Assembly (NCBI GenBank): GCA_023238725.1
Contig: CM041545.1
Coordinates: 20,427,501 to 20,491,500 of the forward strand
DNA: 64,000 nt
Reading direction: 5' to 3'
From: Scortum barcoo
Taxonomy: Eukaryota > Chordata > Actinopteri > Centrarchiformes > Terapontidae
Position 1 is the stretch's first letter. Every line of letters starts with the position of its first letter. This document shows, one piece after another, positions 12,471 to 22,850 of the stretch. The position numbers were made by a program, and so were the translations under genes. The notes below the pieces were generated by a model. The model did not search any database, had not been told where the DNA came from, and saw nothing but the letters and a program-made list of their open reading frames with translations.

Positions 12471-13379
12471 AAAAAACACTTATGCAGATATTTGTTTTCC
12501 CTTCTCACCTGATGACTTCCAGATTTGGAAGTCATAAGCAGTCTTAAGGCACCTCAGACCAAAAGAACATATTATAATAAGCCTAACACATATTTGGGAG
12601 ACAGGTTTGGAAGAAGCAACAATAAAATGAGTCATACCCACCCAGGAGTCTGTTGGTAATGATTTATAGTACTTATCCTTCAATGTGTTTTTAACACCTG
12701 GTTATACCTGTTCAATTTGTTTTTTGCACCTGCAAAAAACATCCAACACTTCAATTTATGAACATTATTTCCAAAAGAATATGTAACGCCTTAGAAACAC
12801 CTAAGGAGCTCATCTGTGCAAAACACAGAGGACATCACAGGGTTTCCCTTTGATGATAGACAGAACTTATATTAAAAGTCATTAGAAGAAGCAACAGTTG
12901 AGGGCAACATAAAACAAACTGGCATTACCGTCCTGTTTCTTGGCCTGGAGCTGTTTACCGGCTGAACAGCAAAATAGAATTAATAAAGCATCTTGTACCT
13001 CTTCCAAGACTAAACCCATAAGTAAACACAATTTGAATGCAAATTCTTTGGCTGGTTACCACCGACTAATCAGCAACAATTCCAACATCCTGTTAACTCC
13101 GCTATACCGATGCAATGTCTATTACTTTGCATGTAATGGTGCTCTGATTTATTATGTGATTTAAGTGTTTTTTTTCCCTTTTATGTATGTTTCTTAATGT
13201 GTTTTTTGTGCTTTACGTATTGAACAGGTGCCTAAAGGCGAAGCTTAAATATCGGGACAACAGAAAATCAGACTTCAAAGCGAGCTGGCTCGGGCTCTTG
13301 CCTTTCAGGACCACGTCTGGATCCAAGTACTCAACTCAGACATTTAAATGAGCTGGCATGAAAGCAAGCCTGATATACC
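12471..13379. other. Gene-free sequence
   Basis: AT-rich, with no gene or repeat identified. Confidence 0.45.
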
Positions 13380-13443
13380 CACACACAGACACACACACAC
13401 ATACGCCATTTTGTCTGCAATATTTAAAGGACACACACACACC
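13380..13443. repeat. Two short (CA)n tracts
   Basis: Imperfect CA runs at about 13380-13402 and 13431-13443, separated by unique sequence. Confidence 0.8.
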
Positions 13444-13860
13444 ACACGACGGCAAGTAGCCACACACATCTTGCTTATTGTACTTTTTGTGGTGAGTGTC
13501 ATTAGTGACCGAAGCAGGCGCTGATTCGCAGCGGCAAACTGATGCTAATACAGAAGTCAAGCCAATTAGCTGACTGTCTTGATTACAATTTTCTAATGAA
13601 CGTTCAAAATGATGTTGTCAAGCTCTTCCTGGCCGAGCTGTTTGTGTTTCTATTATGTTCGCTTTAATGAGCTATGAATAGACAGCGCTTTGGTCTTTAT
13701 TTCACCAGAGAGTCTCTCAGGCTGGATTGCGTAAAAATTAATTTATTATGAAAGCGCAAGTCTCTCGGAGGATTGCCTGGAAGAGAGACTCAAAACAATG
13801 CAAACCACAGTCATATACACAGAGCGAGGAACTGCGTCAGGAAAGGGCTAAATAATCAGA
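13444..13860. other. Unique block, candidate conserved non-coding DNA
   Basis: No repeat character. It is rich in homeodomain-type cores (CCAATTAGC, CTTTAATGAG, AAATTAATTTATTATG) alternating with G+C-richer words. This is the texture of many vertebrate developmental enhancers, but nothing in a single sequence proves conservation. Confidence 0.25.
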
Positions 13861-13873
13861 CTGCAGAGCCAGC

Positions 13874-13895
13874 GGGGGGGTGGGGGGGGGGGGGG
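13874..13895 (+). repeat. Poly-G tract, G7-T-G14
   Basis: Twenty-one G in 22 bases, interrupted by one T. Long enough to form a G-quadruplex on the plus strand. Confidence 0.9.
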
Positions 13896-14420
13896 TGTTT
13901 CAAATTGTGATAGGAAAAATGTTGCAGAAGCAGTGTTATGCAATCGTTCAACAGCTTGTCAAGTTTAATTGGTCTGCAGATAGACGCCGTTCCACATGTT
14001 GCATCCAGGGAGTCTTTCAGATTTAATGACATCAAATATTATTATTATTACAGAGGAGGCATGCTGCATCAGAGAGCTAATGAAGGAATCACCTGACTTC
14101 AATGTAAAATCCACAGAGAATCATTAATGCTGTTCAGATTTGTGTGTGTATGCACAGCATGTAGTCATGTTTGTATATTCCTCAAGAGCTCCTTGTGAGA
14201 CACTTTAAAGCCACATGTTTTAAAGTGCTTTCGGTGAGAAGAGAGAAAAAAATGGATCCTGCAGAGTATTCGCACATTAACTGAACACAACATTAAAGAT
14301 GGTGGAGTTGTATTTTTTATGACACTGGATATATTCAAGTCTGATATTCACTTTCCTTTCAGCTCTATATACAATATATAAAGTGTGCACGGACCAGTCT
14401 TCATGGAGGTGGACATGTAG
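13896..14420. other. Gene-free sequence
   Basis: No gene or repeat recognised. A short (ATT)n run lies near 14039-14050. Confidence 0.45.
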
Positions 14421-14663
14421 CTGGAGAGGTGCCAGTTCACCTCCTGAGCACTGCCGAAGGTGCCCTTGAGCAAGGCACCGAACCCCAAACCTGCTTAGGG
14501 GCGCTTCTCTAAGAGGGCAGCCCCCTCACTCTGGCATCACTCTGTGCATGTGTGTGTATTCCTATATGTAAAAATGTAAAGAAATAACAACAGAGTGTAA
14601 ATGTAAATTTCTCCATGAGGGACTAATAAAGGGTCTTCTTCTTCTTCTTCTTCTTCTTCTTCT
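14421..14663 (+). mobile_element. SINE/LINE-type retroposon with (TTC)n tail
   Basis: The body contains GGTGCCCTTGAGCAAGGCAC and CGAACCCCAAACCTGC, followed by CAACAGAGTGTAAATGTAAA and the end ATGAGGGACTAATAAAGG. This order matches a high-copy teleost retroposon 3' region. It ends in a (TTC)10 tract at 14634-14663. I see no clear target-site duplication and no polymerase III boxes, so it may be a truncated LINE 3' end rather than a complete SINE. Confidence 0.7.
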
Positions 14664-17013
14664 AAAGCACATTGTGTACTTTAAACTGTAAACACACCAC
14701 TTATATGTGAGTGGATGGCCACTCCTGCTGTATTGAATATATCTGAACACATTTACCACTTATCCACTTAGTTTGGTTGTTTTAATGTGTCTGTGGAGTG
14801 CAAAAGTCTTTCTCTCTGAAAGACCTTTAAGGGGTTTATAGCGCAGTCCTTTTTTTCCCCCCTTTTTTTTTTAACATCACTAGTCCTGTCACCATGGCGA
14901 CGGGACTGTTTAGAGATCTGGGACTTGTTCAGTGTCGTGTTTTAACTGTGGCATCATAGTCATGCTAATGTTGAAGCTCATGTTGATGATGAGATGACAA
15001 GCCCGTCCTCTTCTATTCTTTTCTCTTCTCTCCATCCTCTCCCCCCCCCCTCTCCCCCGGTCGTGCACGTAAAGTCAAGCCTTGTGTGTACACGTGTCTT
15101 CACTCCACTTCAAAATCAGTGGCCACAGTTGTCACCCTTCAAAATCTACAGTGAAAACCCAGAAAGAGCTTCTAATGCAAATATTCATTCTTTTGAGAGG
15201 CAAATCAACCAGCACAGAAAACAGGATCTGTGTCTCTAAGAGAGGGGTTGTTTTTTTTTTTTTGGTGACAGACAGGATTATATCTTGTTATTTTGAAATA
15301 AAGTCAGAAGAAAGAAAACTGTAAAACCCACCATCAGGACAAAATGACAAAATAATTGCAGCTTTGTCGGCGTTGACCACTGCAATTGTCCAGATTGGCC
15401 TCTCGCTTCTTCGGGAGCCGTGCTTGCAAAATTAAGCTACATTACCTCTGTTGAGTTATTAAAGGACAATAGTGCAGAGAAAGTGAACTGGCCCCACTTG
15501 TCTTCTTAAGAGTCCTACATCTCTTTAAAATTTTTATTATCCAATTTACTACACAGTAATGCTGGCTCCGCTGGGGTTGCTGCTGAAATAGTAGAGCACA
15601 GATAAGTTACAGAGAAAATCTTGGCAGGAAATTATTTCCAGCCCTGAAAAGTAAAATAGGCAAAACTTTCTTCGTCTGCAGGGAGGTAAAATATGTGTAA
15701 AAAGTTAATACAGAGTCTTGTGATGTAAATTTAATATACTACAGCTCTTCGGTGTGCGTATTACAATAATGCTGCTTAGCCGTGGCTGGTTGGAGATTTC
15801 ATAAAGTAAATAGAAGGCAACAGGTTCAGAGAATTTGCAGACCTGATTAAGTGTTTCCGATCAAGACCTCCTCTGTGGGCTCTGATATTGACTGACTGTG
15901 TAATAGCTTGCACAAACTCCTAATCACACAGCGTGTATACAACCGAGGAGGGCTCAGAAGCATTTACATATTTGACAGACTGAAGGCAAGTTAAGCAGGC
16001 TTTTGTGTTTTCTTTGATATTCTTGGCTGACTCTCGGCTTGGGGCTGACTATACCGACCTTCATCAGCTCTGCAGGAAACAATAGGCTATAAGCAATGAC
16101 AGCAGCCATCCAGTCCACACTGCTGTTATTCTGGGGGAGCATAATCACAGAGTGTGAACTCTATTTCATGAAAGCTGCTCTCTCACTGACTTTTCCATTC
16201 GCTGCACATCTCATCTGTCTCTCACACACACGCGCATGTTTCCTCGTTTCTATCCACCAGTACCTGTGTTGTTGGCTCCATGCAGCTCAGTGTGGAAAGG
16301 CCGGGAAATCTATTGCAGAGAGTCTGAATTATAAGGAGCATGAGCGAAAGCGCAAGAAGAAATGATGGAGAAGGAAATTTGAGAAAAATAAAGATTGTCC
16401 ATCCATGTGCTGAGTGCTCAGTGAACGTATCTATTTCTTCAAACTATTTCCTTCTGTATAACATAATGATGTTATATATGAGTCATGGAGCATCTAAAGT
16501 TCACCAGGGCAGATGTAAATTGTGTCTGGCTGTATTAAGTTACGATCTCATTTCAATATTGCTGGAATGATTAACTTGATTATTAAAAAATCTTTATATC
16601 TGGCACCCATATTAGTCCCTATATTGACGAGTCCACAATATAACTACTGTTATACAGCTCCACCAACCAACTGCAATGTATTCAAGGTTATTAACTATCT
16701 GCAGAGACACCTGCAGCATTAAAGTACAGGCTGACATTTTTCACTTCTGTTAAAACAACATTTACATGCTCATATTTAAACTGAAATGGCTTTTCTTGTT
16801 TTAATAATTCTTCAAGGTCATTAAAAGATTACTATCAATGGAAGAAATGGGAGAAAAATATCCACAGTTCTCGTTCCACAGAATATATAATATTATATAA
16901 AATTTAAAAGTTACAGTCTTTTCAGTATAAAATAAAAATCCCTTTGTTTTTCCCATAAAGTGTTTCTATCCTGAGTTGTGGGGATATTTACCAGAAGAGA
17001 CACACAGATTTTC
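14664..17013. other. Gene-free sequence
   Basis: No gene is recognisable. Low-complexity tracts: T/C run 14849-14872, polypyrimidine 15005-15058 with C10, T13 at 15251-15263. The block at about 15360-15650 is unique, of mixed composition, and is another candidate for conserved non-coding DNA. Confidence 0.45.
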
Positions 17014-17039
17014 TTTTTTTTTTTTTTTTTTTTTTTTTT
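17014..17039. repeat. Poly-T tract, T26
   Basis: Uninterrupted T26. It could be the reverse-complement A tail of a retroposon, but the flanking 17040-17110 matches nothing I recognise. Confidence 0.9.
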
Positions 17040-17589
17040 CACTTTAAGAGGGGGAGCTACAGGCGAGCGTGCAGCCCCCCCTGCACCTCCAAACTGAAAA
17101 TATGTTTCTGCCTCTGTGAAGGTTGACCACCCAGGACCCTGTTGAACAAACAGATGGGCTCTTCAGAAGAAGTGGAGGATGCAGAGAAGCTCATCTGAAC
17201 CTACTCCAAACCTGCCTGTGTTCGCCCACGCAAACTGGAGTCAATGGAGTCACATTTGACAGCGTACACAGTGAAACATCACTTTGTGCTCCTTGATATC
17301 ATGATGCCTTTTTTTAAACACGCAAGAGGCTCGGCTCTATGGCAACGCCGGCCTCTCAGACGTTAATGGTGCCCAGAGGATGCATCCTACTGACTTTTGA
17401 GTTCATGTTTTATTTGCCATCTATTATCAGACAGGCTATAATCATGGTGAGACATGTGGCTGCTCCTTCAGTAATAAAAATAAGTGTAAAATAGAATAAA
17501 GAATAAAATAAGTAATAAATAATAATGTTAATAACAATAGTGGCTTTGAATAATAAGTAATTAAGAAGTCTTAGGGCAGTTCTTAGGCA
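17040..17589. other. Gene-free sequence
   Basis: No gene recognised. An AT-rich stretch with repeated AATAAAATAAG-like words occupies about 17475-17550. Confidence 0.45.
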
Positions 17590-17794
17590 GTGTCCTCATT
17601 AGGATCCACGTGGCCTGAGGGTGGAAGCTCGTCTTGTAGACTCTCTCCACGCTGGCCTGGTATATTTGGTGCCTTATTCTCGACCACAGCAGGAAAAATC
17701 AACCAGGCAGTAGCTGTTCATGGCGATGCCCTCGTGGATGGAGCTCGGCATGGCCTCCAGCCAGATGTTCATAGCCAAAAACACAACGTCGTCC
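17590..17794 (-). other. Unexplained G+C-rich segment joined to the LINE fragment
   Basis: On the minus strand all three frames are open for 35-50 codons in overlapping stretches: one contains DDVVFLAMNIWLEAMPSSIH, another ENKAPNIPGQRGESLQDELP, the third KTSFHPQATWILMRTLP. I recognise none of them. It may be another part of a composite element, a processed host-gene scrap, or chance. Confidence 0.25.
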
Positions 17795-18012
17795 TCCCGG
17801 TTGGATGTAGCTGTCTCGTACTCCAGGATTTAGCTCGGTGAAATAAAGGATGTTACAGTTCCTGATATCCCATTGGAAACTGATGCGGGCACGTGGGCTG
17901 TCCAGTTTATTATCCGCCGTCTGTACATTGGGAAGCAGGATGCTTGGCAGAGAGTATCCATGCGGCCGGTGTTTAATCCCTCCATGTTTGCCTCTGTGTT
18001 TCCTCCCATCAC
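17795..18012 (-). pseudogene. Non-LTR retrotransposon (LINE) endonuclease-domain fragment
   Basis: Read on the minus strand, one frame gives RGKHGG, a variable linker, LPSILLPNVQ, NKLDSPRARISFQ, CNILYFTE and LNPGVRDSYIQP. This matches the start of the apurinic endonuclease domain of fish LINEs (consensus LPSI-x3-NV-x4-NK-D-x-LRAR-x-FQ … CFTETWL), which cuts target DNA before reverse transcription. Two residues appear missing after the E of TETWL, and the fragment lacks both the start of the ORF and everything after the first third of the endonuclease, including the reverse transcriptase. It is dead. Beyond IQP the similarity stops and unrelated G+C-richer sequence follows (17590-17795). I would place it loosely in the CR1/L2/Rex1-like group. 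Confidence 0.75.
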
Positions 18013-18119
18013 CGTCCAGCACCAATCACAAAAAAGCATCAATACTCATAGAGAAATGTAAAAAAAAAGCATAAATTTAACAAAGAGGCAACAGATCTAT
18101 CAGATAGACTGGCACAAAA

Positions 18120-18267
18120 TATAGCTGATAAATGATAAATCCAAATGGTTCAAGGTTGAAACTTGTGGTTTTAACCAAAATGACCAAAAAAATATTGAAT
18201 AAATTGCCATGAAAGTTGGCACACATATCGGTGTTCCTCTGTTTTATCCAACACTTTGATTTATAGA

Positions 18268-18343
<76 letters not shown>

Positions 18344-18472
18344 GATATACGCATACAAAATCATTCCCATCAGCCTCATCAAATGTTATCTCTTAAACAT
18401 CAGCATGCTAACATTGTCATTTGAAGCATGTTAGCATTTAGTATTATTACAGCCACACAGAGCTGCAGGCCT
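18120..18472 (-). mobile_element. Percomorph interspersed repeat with internal (TA)n
   Basis: The left part (AAATTGCCATGAAAGTTGGC … CCAACACTTTGATTTATAG) and the right part (TCATTCCCATCAGCCTC … CATCAGCATGCTAACATTGT … CACAGAGCTGC) follow in the same order in a well-known high-copy percomorph repeat. Its opposite end occurs at 12369-12470 and 37381-37470. A (TA)n tract has expanded between the two parts. No terminal inverted repeats or target-site duplication are visible. Confidence 0.7.
18272..18342. repeat. (TA)n microsatellite, 71 bp
   Basis: About 35 uninterrupted AT dinucleotides, the longest perfect microsatellite in the window. It sits inside the interspersed repeat. Confidence 0.97.
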
Positions 18473-20035
18473 TATTAAGTATTATTGAATTAAAATCCCT
18501 TTAATGCCACGTTAGCATATCCCACTAACGACGTGAAACAGCTAATTCATACAGCATCTATTTGTGCTAAGGGCTGTGACACATCTACATGCCTCAAACT
18601 AGCAGCCAATACCTACAGCAGAGAAAGTGAAATTTAAAATGCAAAATGTATAGCCCTCGTACGCGCTGGAGCAAATCAAATTAGCGTTTTGAGTCATGAT
18701 GGGTGAGGGAAATTCCAACAAGCTTATCTCTCTGCTGATATAATTTCCAAAAGAGCAGATGCTGGATGACTATGCACTTTCCTCTTCACTTTGAAAAGCA
18801 TAAATAACTGAGCAGAGGAGTAACTAAGCGGGGAGCAGAGACCGGGCGGACTGCGTCGCTCCTCACAGATGGCTGTCTGATTCGGCCGCGGTGATGGAAG
18901 ACACGCTGTCATTTTACGTTTTGTGTTTATCATCATTAGGTGAATTGACAAGGCCCAAGCTTTTTTTGTCTCTTTTTTTTGGCTCCCAAAGGCAAACAAT
19001 ATTCACTGACTTTTGGCAGATGTGCTTCGTTTGCCCCTCAGTCTGCTTGTCATGTGAGCAGATACACAACAGATTCATTAGAAGCTGCTAAAATGTCACG
19101 AGTTATAGAGTATATATGAGTATATGATATGATATGAAAAAAAAAAGAAAGAAGAGAAGTGCAAAAGAGCAAAAGGAGAACTTTGCCACAAAGTCTTAGC
19201 TAAACTCTTCAACTGTAAAACAGCAGCCTCCTCTTTTCATGCCTCTCCGGAGGATTTTTTATCTCTGCCATGAAGAGAAACTCTCTAATGTCAGCAACGG
19301 AGATAAATACCGTTATTATCAAAGACCCTCGTTGCTCCCCTTTACTTCCCTGCAGCGCAGAGGTGTGCTTCCTCCGCCACTGTCAACATTTGGACGTTTG
19401 ATGAATTTGATGCTTTTAAAACCAGCTATTGGTCAGGTTTATAATTTCCATCTACATACTCTGGGGACTCTCACATAACACTGTATGTAGGCTGTCAGAA
19501 TGAAAACTTACATGCAGGTGACAATATTAAGAGAAAGTTCAGCCGTGTGAAACTGTTTGATAAGCATTTGAAATATTATTTATATTACTGCCAGCATATG
19601 TTAAATAAACTTTCCACCCTTTCCTTTTTAGGCCATGGGGAGGTAATCACTATGAAATGTCTTGGTGTACTGTATATTCATTTTTTTATGTGGAAACCAT
19701 CAGTATCATACAAAGAAGCGATGCACACAGCTGGAAAGGTAATTATGGGTTAATTTTAGTGAAAGTAGTTATACTGAGAGGACTCAACTGTATCATGGAA
19801 GTTGAAGCATCATCGTAATACCTCGTAAGAACATTGCATTTATTAATGAGAAACCACCGCCTTCATGTTTTATCCCTATACTCACATGCACTTGTTGCAT
19901 TCACTATAGCATCAGCATTACTTGGTTAAATATTTTATGTTTCTTATAATTAGTATGGAGGCAATCAAAGTAAAGTGCTGCAAGTTTTATTGCAAGGTAC
20001 ATGCATGCCTGTTCTTACCAGGATTAATTAATTAA
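18473..20035. other. Gene-free sequence
   Basis: No gene or repeat family recognised. Short A-rich and TATG-type runs occur around 19108-19150. Confidence 0.45.
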
Positions 20036-20055
20036 TTATGATTAATTAATCATAA
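20036..20055. other. 20-bp perfect palindrome with TAAT cores
   Basis: TTATGATTAATTAATCATAA reads identically on both strands. It contains overlapping TAATTAAT homeodomain cores and two TGATTAAT half sites. A dimeric homeodomain or POU site is possible. It sits in an AT-rich (TTAA)n context, which makes chance palindromes more likely. Confidence 0.7.
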
Positions 20056-21486
20056 CCATCAAATCACACAGTGAAACTGACAGATATTGTCTATACAACA
20101 AGTTGTTGGACTCTGTGTTCATACAAATCCCAATATATTTCTGTTTTATGCATTTAAAGCCATTATTGCTGTAAATGCACCTTAAATGCACATTTATTGT
20201 TCCTAACTAATGTCCTAATGAAGGGCTATGAGACAAAGTGCAGTGTTCAGAACAGAGAGTTGCTAAAATGGTCAGAAACAACAAAAAAACATTGTTCAAT
20301 AATCTCTCCTTTGAGAAACTGCTGAGTTATTCTGCTATATGTAGTCTCTTTCTCTCCATCTTCTTTATCTGTCCCTCTGCTCTCCTGCCTCGCTTGGTGT
20401 ACTTGTTGTTCATCCCTCTTGTCTCTTTATTTTTGCACATCATTCACCCAATACATTTGGCTTCAGTGTTGACATTTCGTCGACTCTCTGCTTTACAGTC
20501 CTTTTGGATGTTCTTGGTTGTAAGTCTTCTCGTCATCTTCCCCCTTCTCTTCTTCATCTCCCCTCTGTGTGTCAGATGAGAGAGTAATTAGTTTGTTCTT
20601 TGTACTCAGACTTTTGCCAGACTGAGGATTATGTTAATTACTGTGCCACATTTGACACTAACGACTACAAGAAACAAAATGCACATGCTTGTACATCTGC
20701 ACATGCAAAAAGAAAAATGTCCTAACAGATGTAAAGATATAATACTACACCAATAGAAGCCCTGCAGCCAAACAGAGTGACTTTAGAGAACAATGCAGGA
20801 AGCATCTTAAGTGAAATAACTAAATATCTTCGCACTGATGGGCGAGCTGCAGAAGTTGGAGTGTTTGTTTGCTGAAACTTCTGTTTACCACTTCTCCGTG
20901 TCTCCGTTGCCAAAAGCCCCTCTCTCACAGGGTCACTAATGCAACTGCTGGAGCTGCTCTATACTTTCCATTTCACAGAAGGCAAGTGTTTACCCAGTGT
21001 TTACAACCCCTTCTACCCACCTATCTCCTCTCTCTTATTCTCTCCCCATCTCCTCTTTATTTTTGTCTTTGTTCCCTCTGTCACTCCGTCAGCCGTCTCA
21101 CCAATAAGGCAGTGGCTGTCATCCCCCCGGTTCGCCGTGTGCAAGGTGGCGTGTGTTTGGTGAGTGTTTAGTGTCACCTATCATCGTCCCTGTCACCGCC
21201 GTCTCCTCTGCTCTCGCGGCGCTCCATATCCAGGTGGGGAAATTCATATCAACACGCTCAGATCTGTTTGTGATTGGCTGCCGCTACGCAGCAACACACA
21301 CACAAACACGCAGGAAGAGAAAACACAAAATACGCAGGAAGAGAATTTAGATAAATAAAAAAAGTGGCGGTCCCGTTCTGAATCATCCCATGACTTTCTA
21401 CTTCATAAACCTATCACCTAGAAGATTGAAAAGGACTCTGTCTCCTGGGGACTCATTTTCATCATCATCATCCTCTCTGCGACCCC
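20056..21486. other. Gene-free sequence
   Basis: A pyrimidine-rich hydrophobic open frame at 20238-20579 and another at 20869-21171 look compositional. The 67-bp segment 21093-21159 has a good acceptor (CTGTCACTCCGTCAG) and a good donor (TTG|GTGAGT), but two frames are open and nothing identifies the product. Confidence 0.4.
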
Positions 21487-21509
21487 GAGAGAGAGACAGA
21501 GAGAGAGAG
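21487..21509. repeat. (GA)n microsatellite
   Basis: GA units with one ACA interruption. Confidence 0.85.
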
Positions 21510-22615
21510 TTGGAATATATTTTACAGTCTGCAGCTGTCATGTAGATGCAGAGCAACCACCACCGACAACCCGCGAGAGGTTGTGATAAACCAAGAATAA
21601 TACAAATCTACTAAAACCATCATCATGGCTTAATAATTCCACCCCAGCTCTGCAACAGAAAAAATTACGCTGCTTTCATCTCCCAACCACTCTCTTTCAA
21701 ATTGCAATTTTTGCTCTATTCACATGATTGCACCCAGCCAGTGCTCTACGCTTGCTCCTCTTTCTCGAGTTGTTTTTTTCTTCATGTGAAAGTCATGTTT
21801 TTGGATTTGTTTTTCATGGCACGGGAAATTTGTGATATTGTGAGGCTACAAACAGGTGAATAATTTTTTAAGGGGGCCACCATCCGCCTGTGCAAACCAC
21901 TCGACAATCAACGATGCCAGTTCGCAGTGAGCAAACAAGCAAATACTGTTTTATCTGTGCAAATATTTGCAGCGTATTCATAATGCCCTCATCTATTTTC
22001 ATCAGCAGACAGATGGATGTATCCAATGGGAGCATCCCCCTGCCCCTACACCACTAACCAACACACCCCCATGTACACAGGACATCATAAAATGTTTTAT
22101 TAGGGAGGACTGACTGGCTTTGGGGTTTTTTATTTTCAGCAGCACAGACGCTAATGAATGATTATAGAAATATTATGGGAATTATTGCAACTAGGGAATG
22201 GAGAGGGGGATGGCAGGTTAACAATGGGGAAGCATTTTGACCATTTTGCTAACAATAGGGATGGTATTTGTCCTTGTCCCTATGGTAAGATGTCTAAAAT
22301 CAGTGATATTCACATGGAATCATCTAGTGAAGGACAAGCTAGTTAAAAGTGAGACATGATTTTATAAACAGTGTAGTAATATATCCCACTACAGAGTCTC
22401 TGATAAACATAGTATTTAAGAAGCTCAAAGTTTTAAGGCTGCAGCTTGTAGAGTTGTTATTATGGATTTAATTGCGAGATGTTGCACCCCTTCTTCTTTG
22501 AGGCCTCATCTCAGCCTTTTTTACAACTAGTGGTTCCTTCAGAAGGGTCCATTTTTGTCAGATCCTCAGACTGGTCACACATGAAAGGAAACAACTGAAT
22601 AAATGAGGCCTCGCC
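21510..22615. other. Gene-free sequence
   Basis: Nothing recognisable. Confidence 0.4.
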
Positions 22616-22850
22616 GAATGGTTTTATGTGTATAAAAATGATTGGGTTGAGTCATCACATCTCAACCCAAGTGAACATTTAAGACATGAAAAACACCAGA
22701 TGAAGGGATATCTTTTGGTGTGCATCCCTCCAGTGGTGTTAGAGAGACTTACAGAGCAATAAAAGCTGAAAGTTGGTAGTGGCCCAACGCCTTACAGTAC
22801 TAACAGACTTTGTGTTGGCTTTTGCTTTAGTTTGTCACCTGTATGTATAT
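22616..22850 (+). pseudogene. Tc1/mariner transposase relic, C-terminal end (plus orientation)
   Basis: The plus strand carries the 3' end of a Tc1-like transposase gene. One frame reads SHLNPSEHLRH, then KHQMKGYLL, then IPPVVLERL, corresponding to the SPDLNPIEHLW…KHQMREYLL…IPPVEFQRL region of the family. The D of the SPDLNPIE motif, the second catalytic acidic residue of the DDE triad, is replaced by H. Stops and deletions follow, and the frame ends in sequence equivalent to GGPTPY. The 3' non-coding part (TTAGTTTGTCACCTGTATGT) is preserved. No terminal inverted repeats remain. The same family recurs in reverse at 38478-38683. Confidence 0.8.

Noticed and set aside
20238..20579. Hydrophobic 113-codon frame that looks like a membrane protein
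   Set aside because: It arises from a pyrimidine-rich tract: leucine, phenylalanine, serine and isoleucine follow from CTT/TCT/TTT composition.
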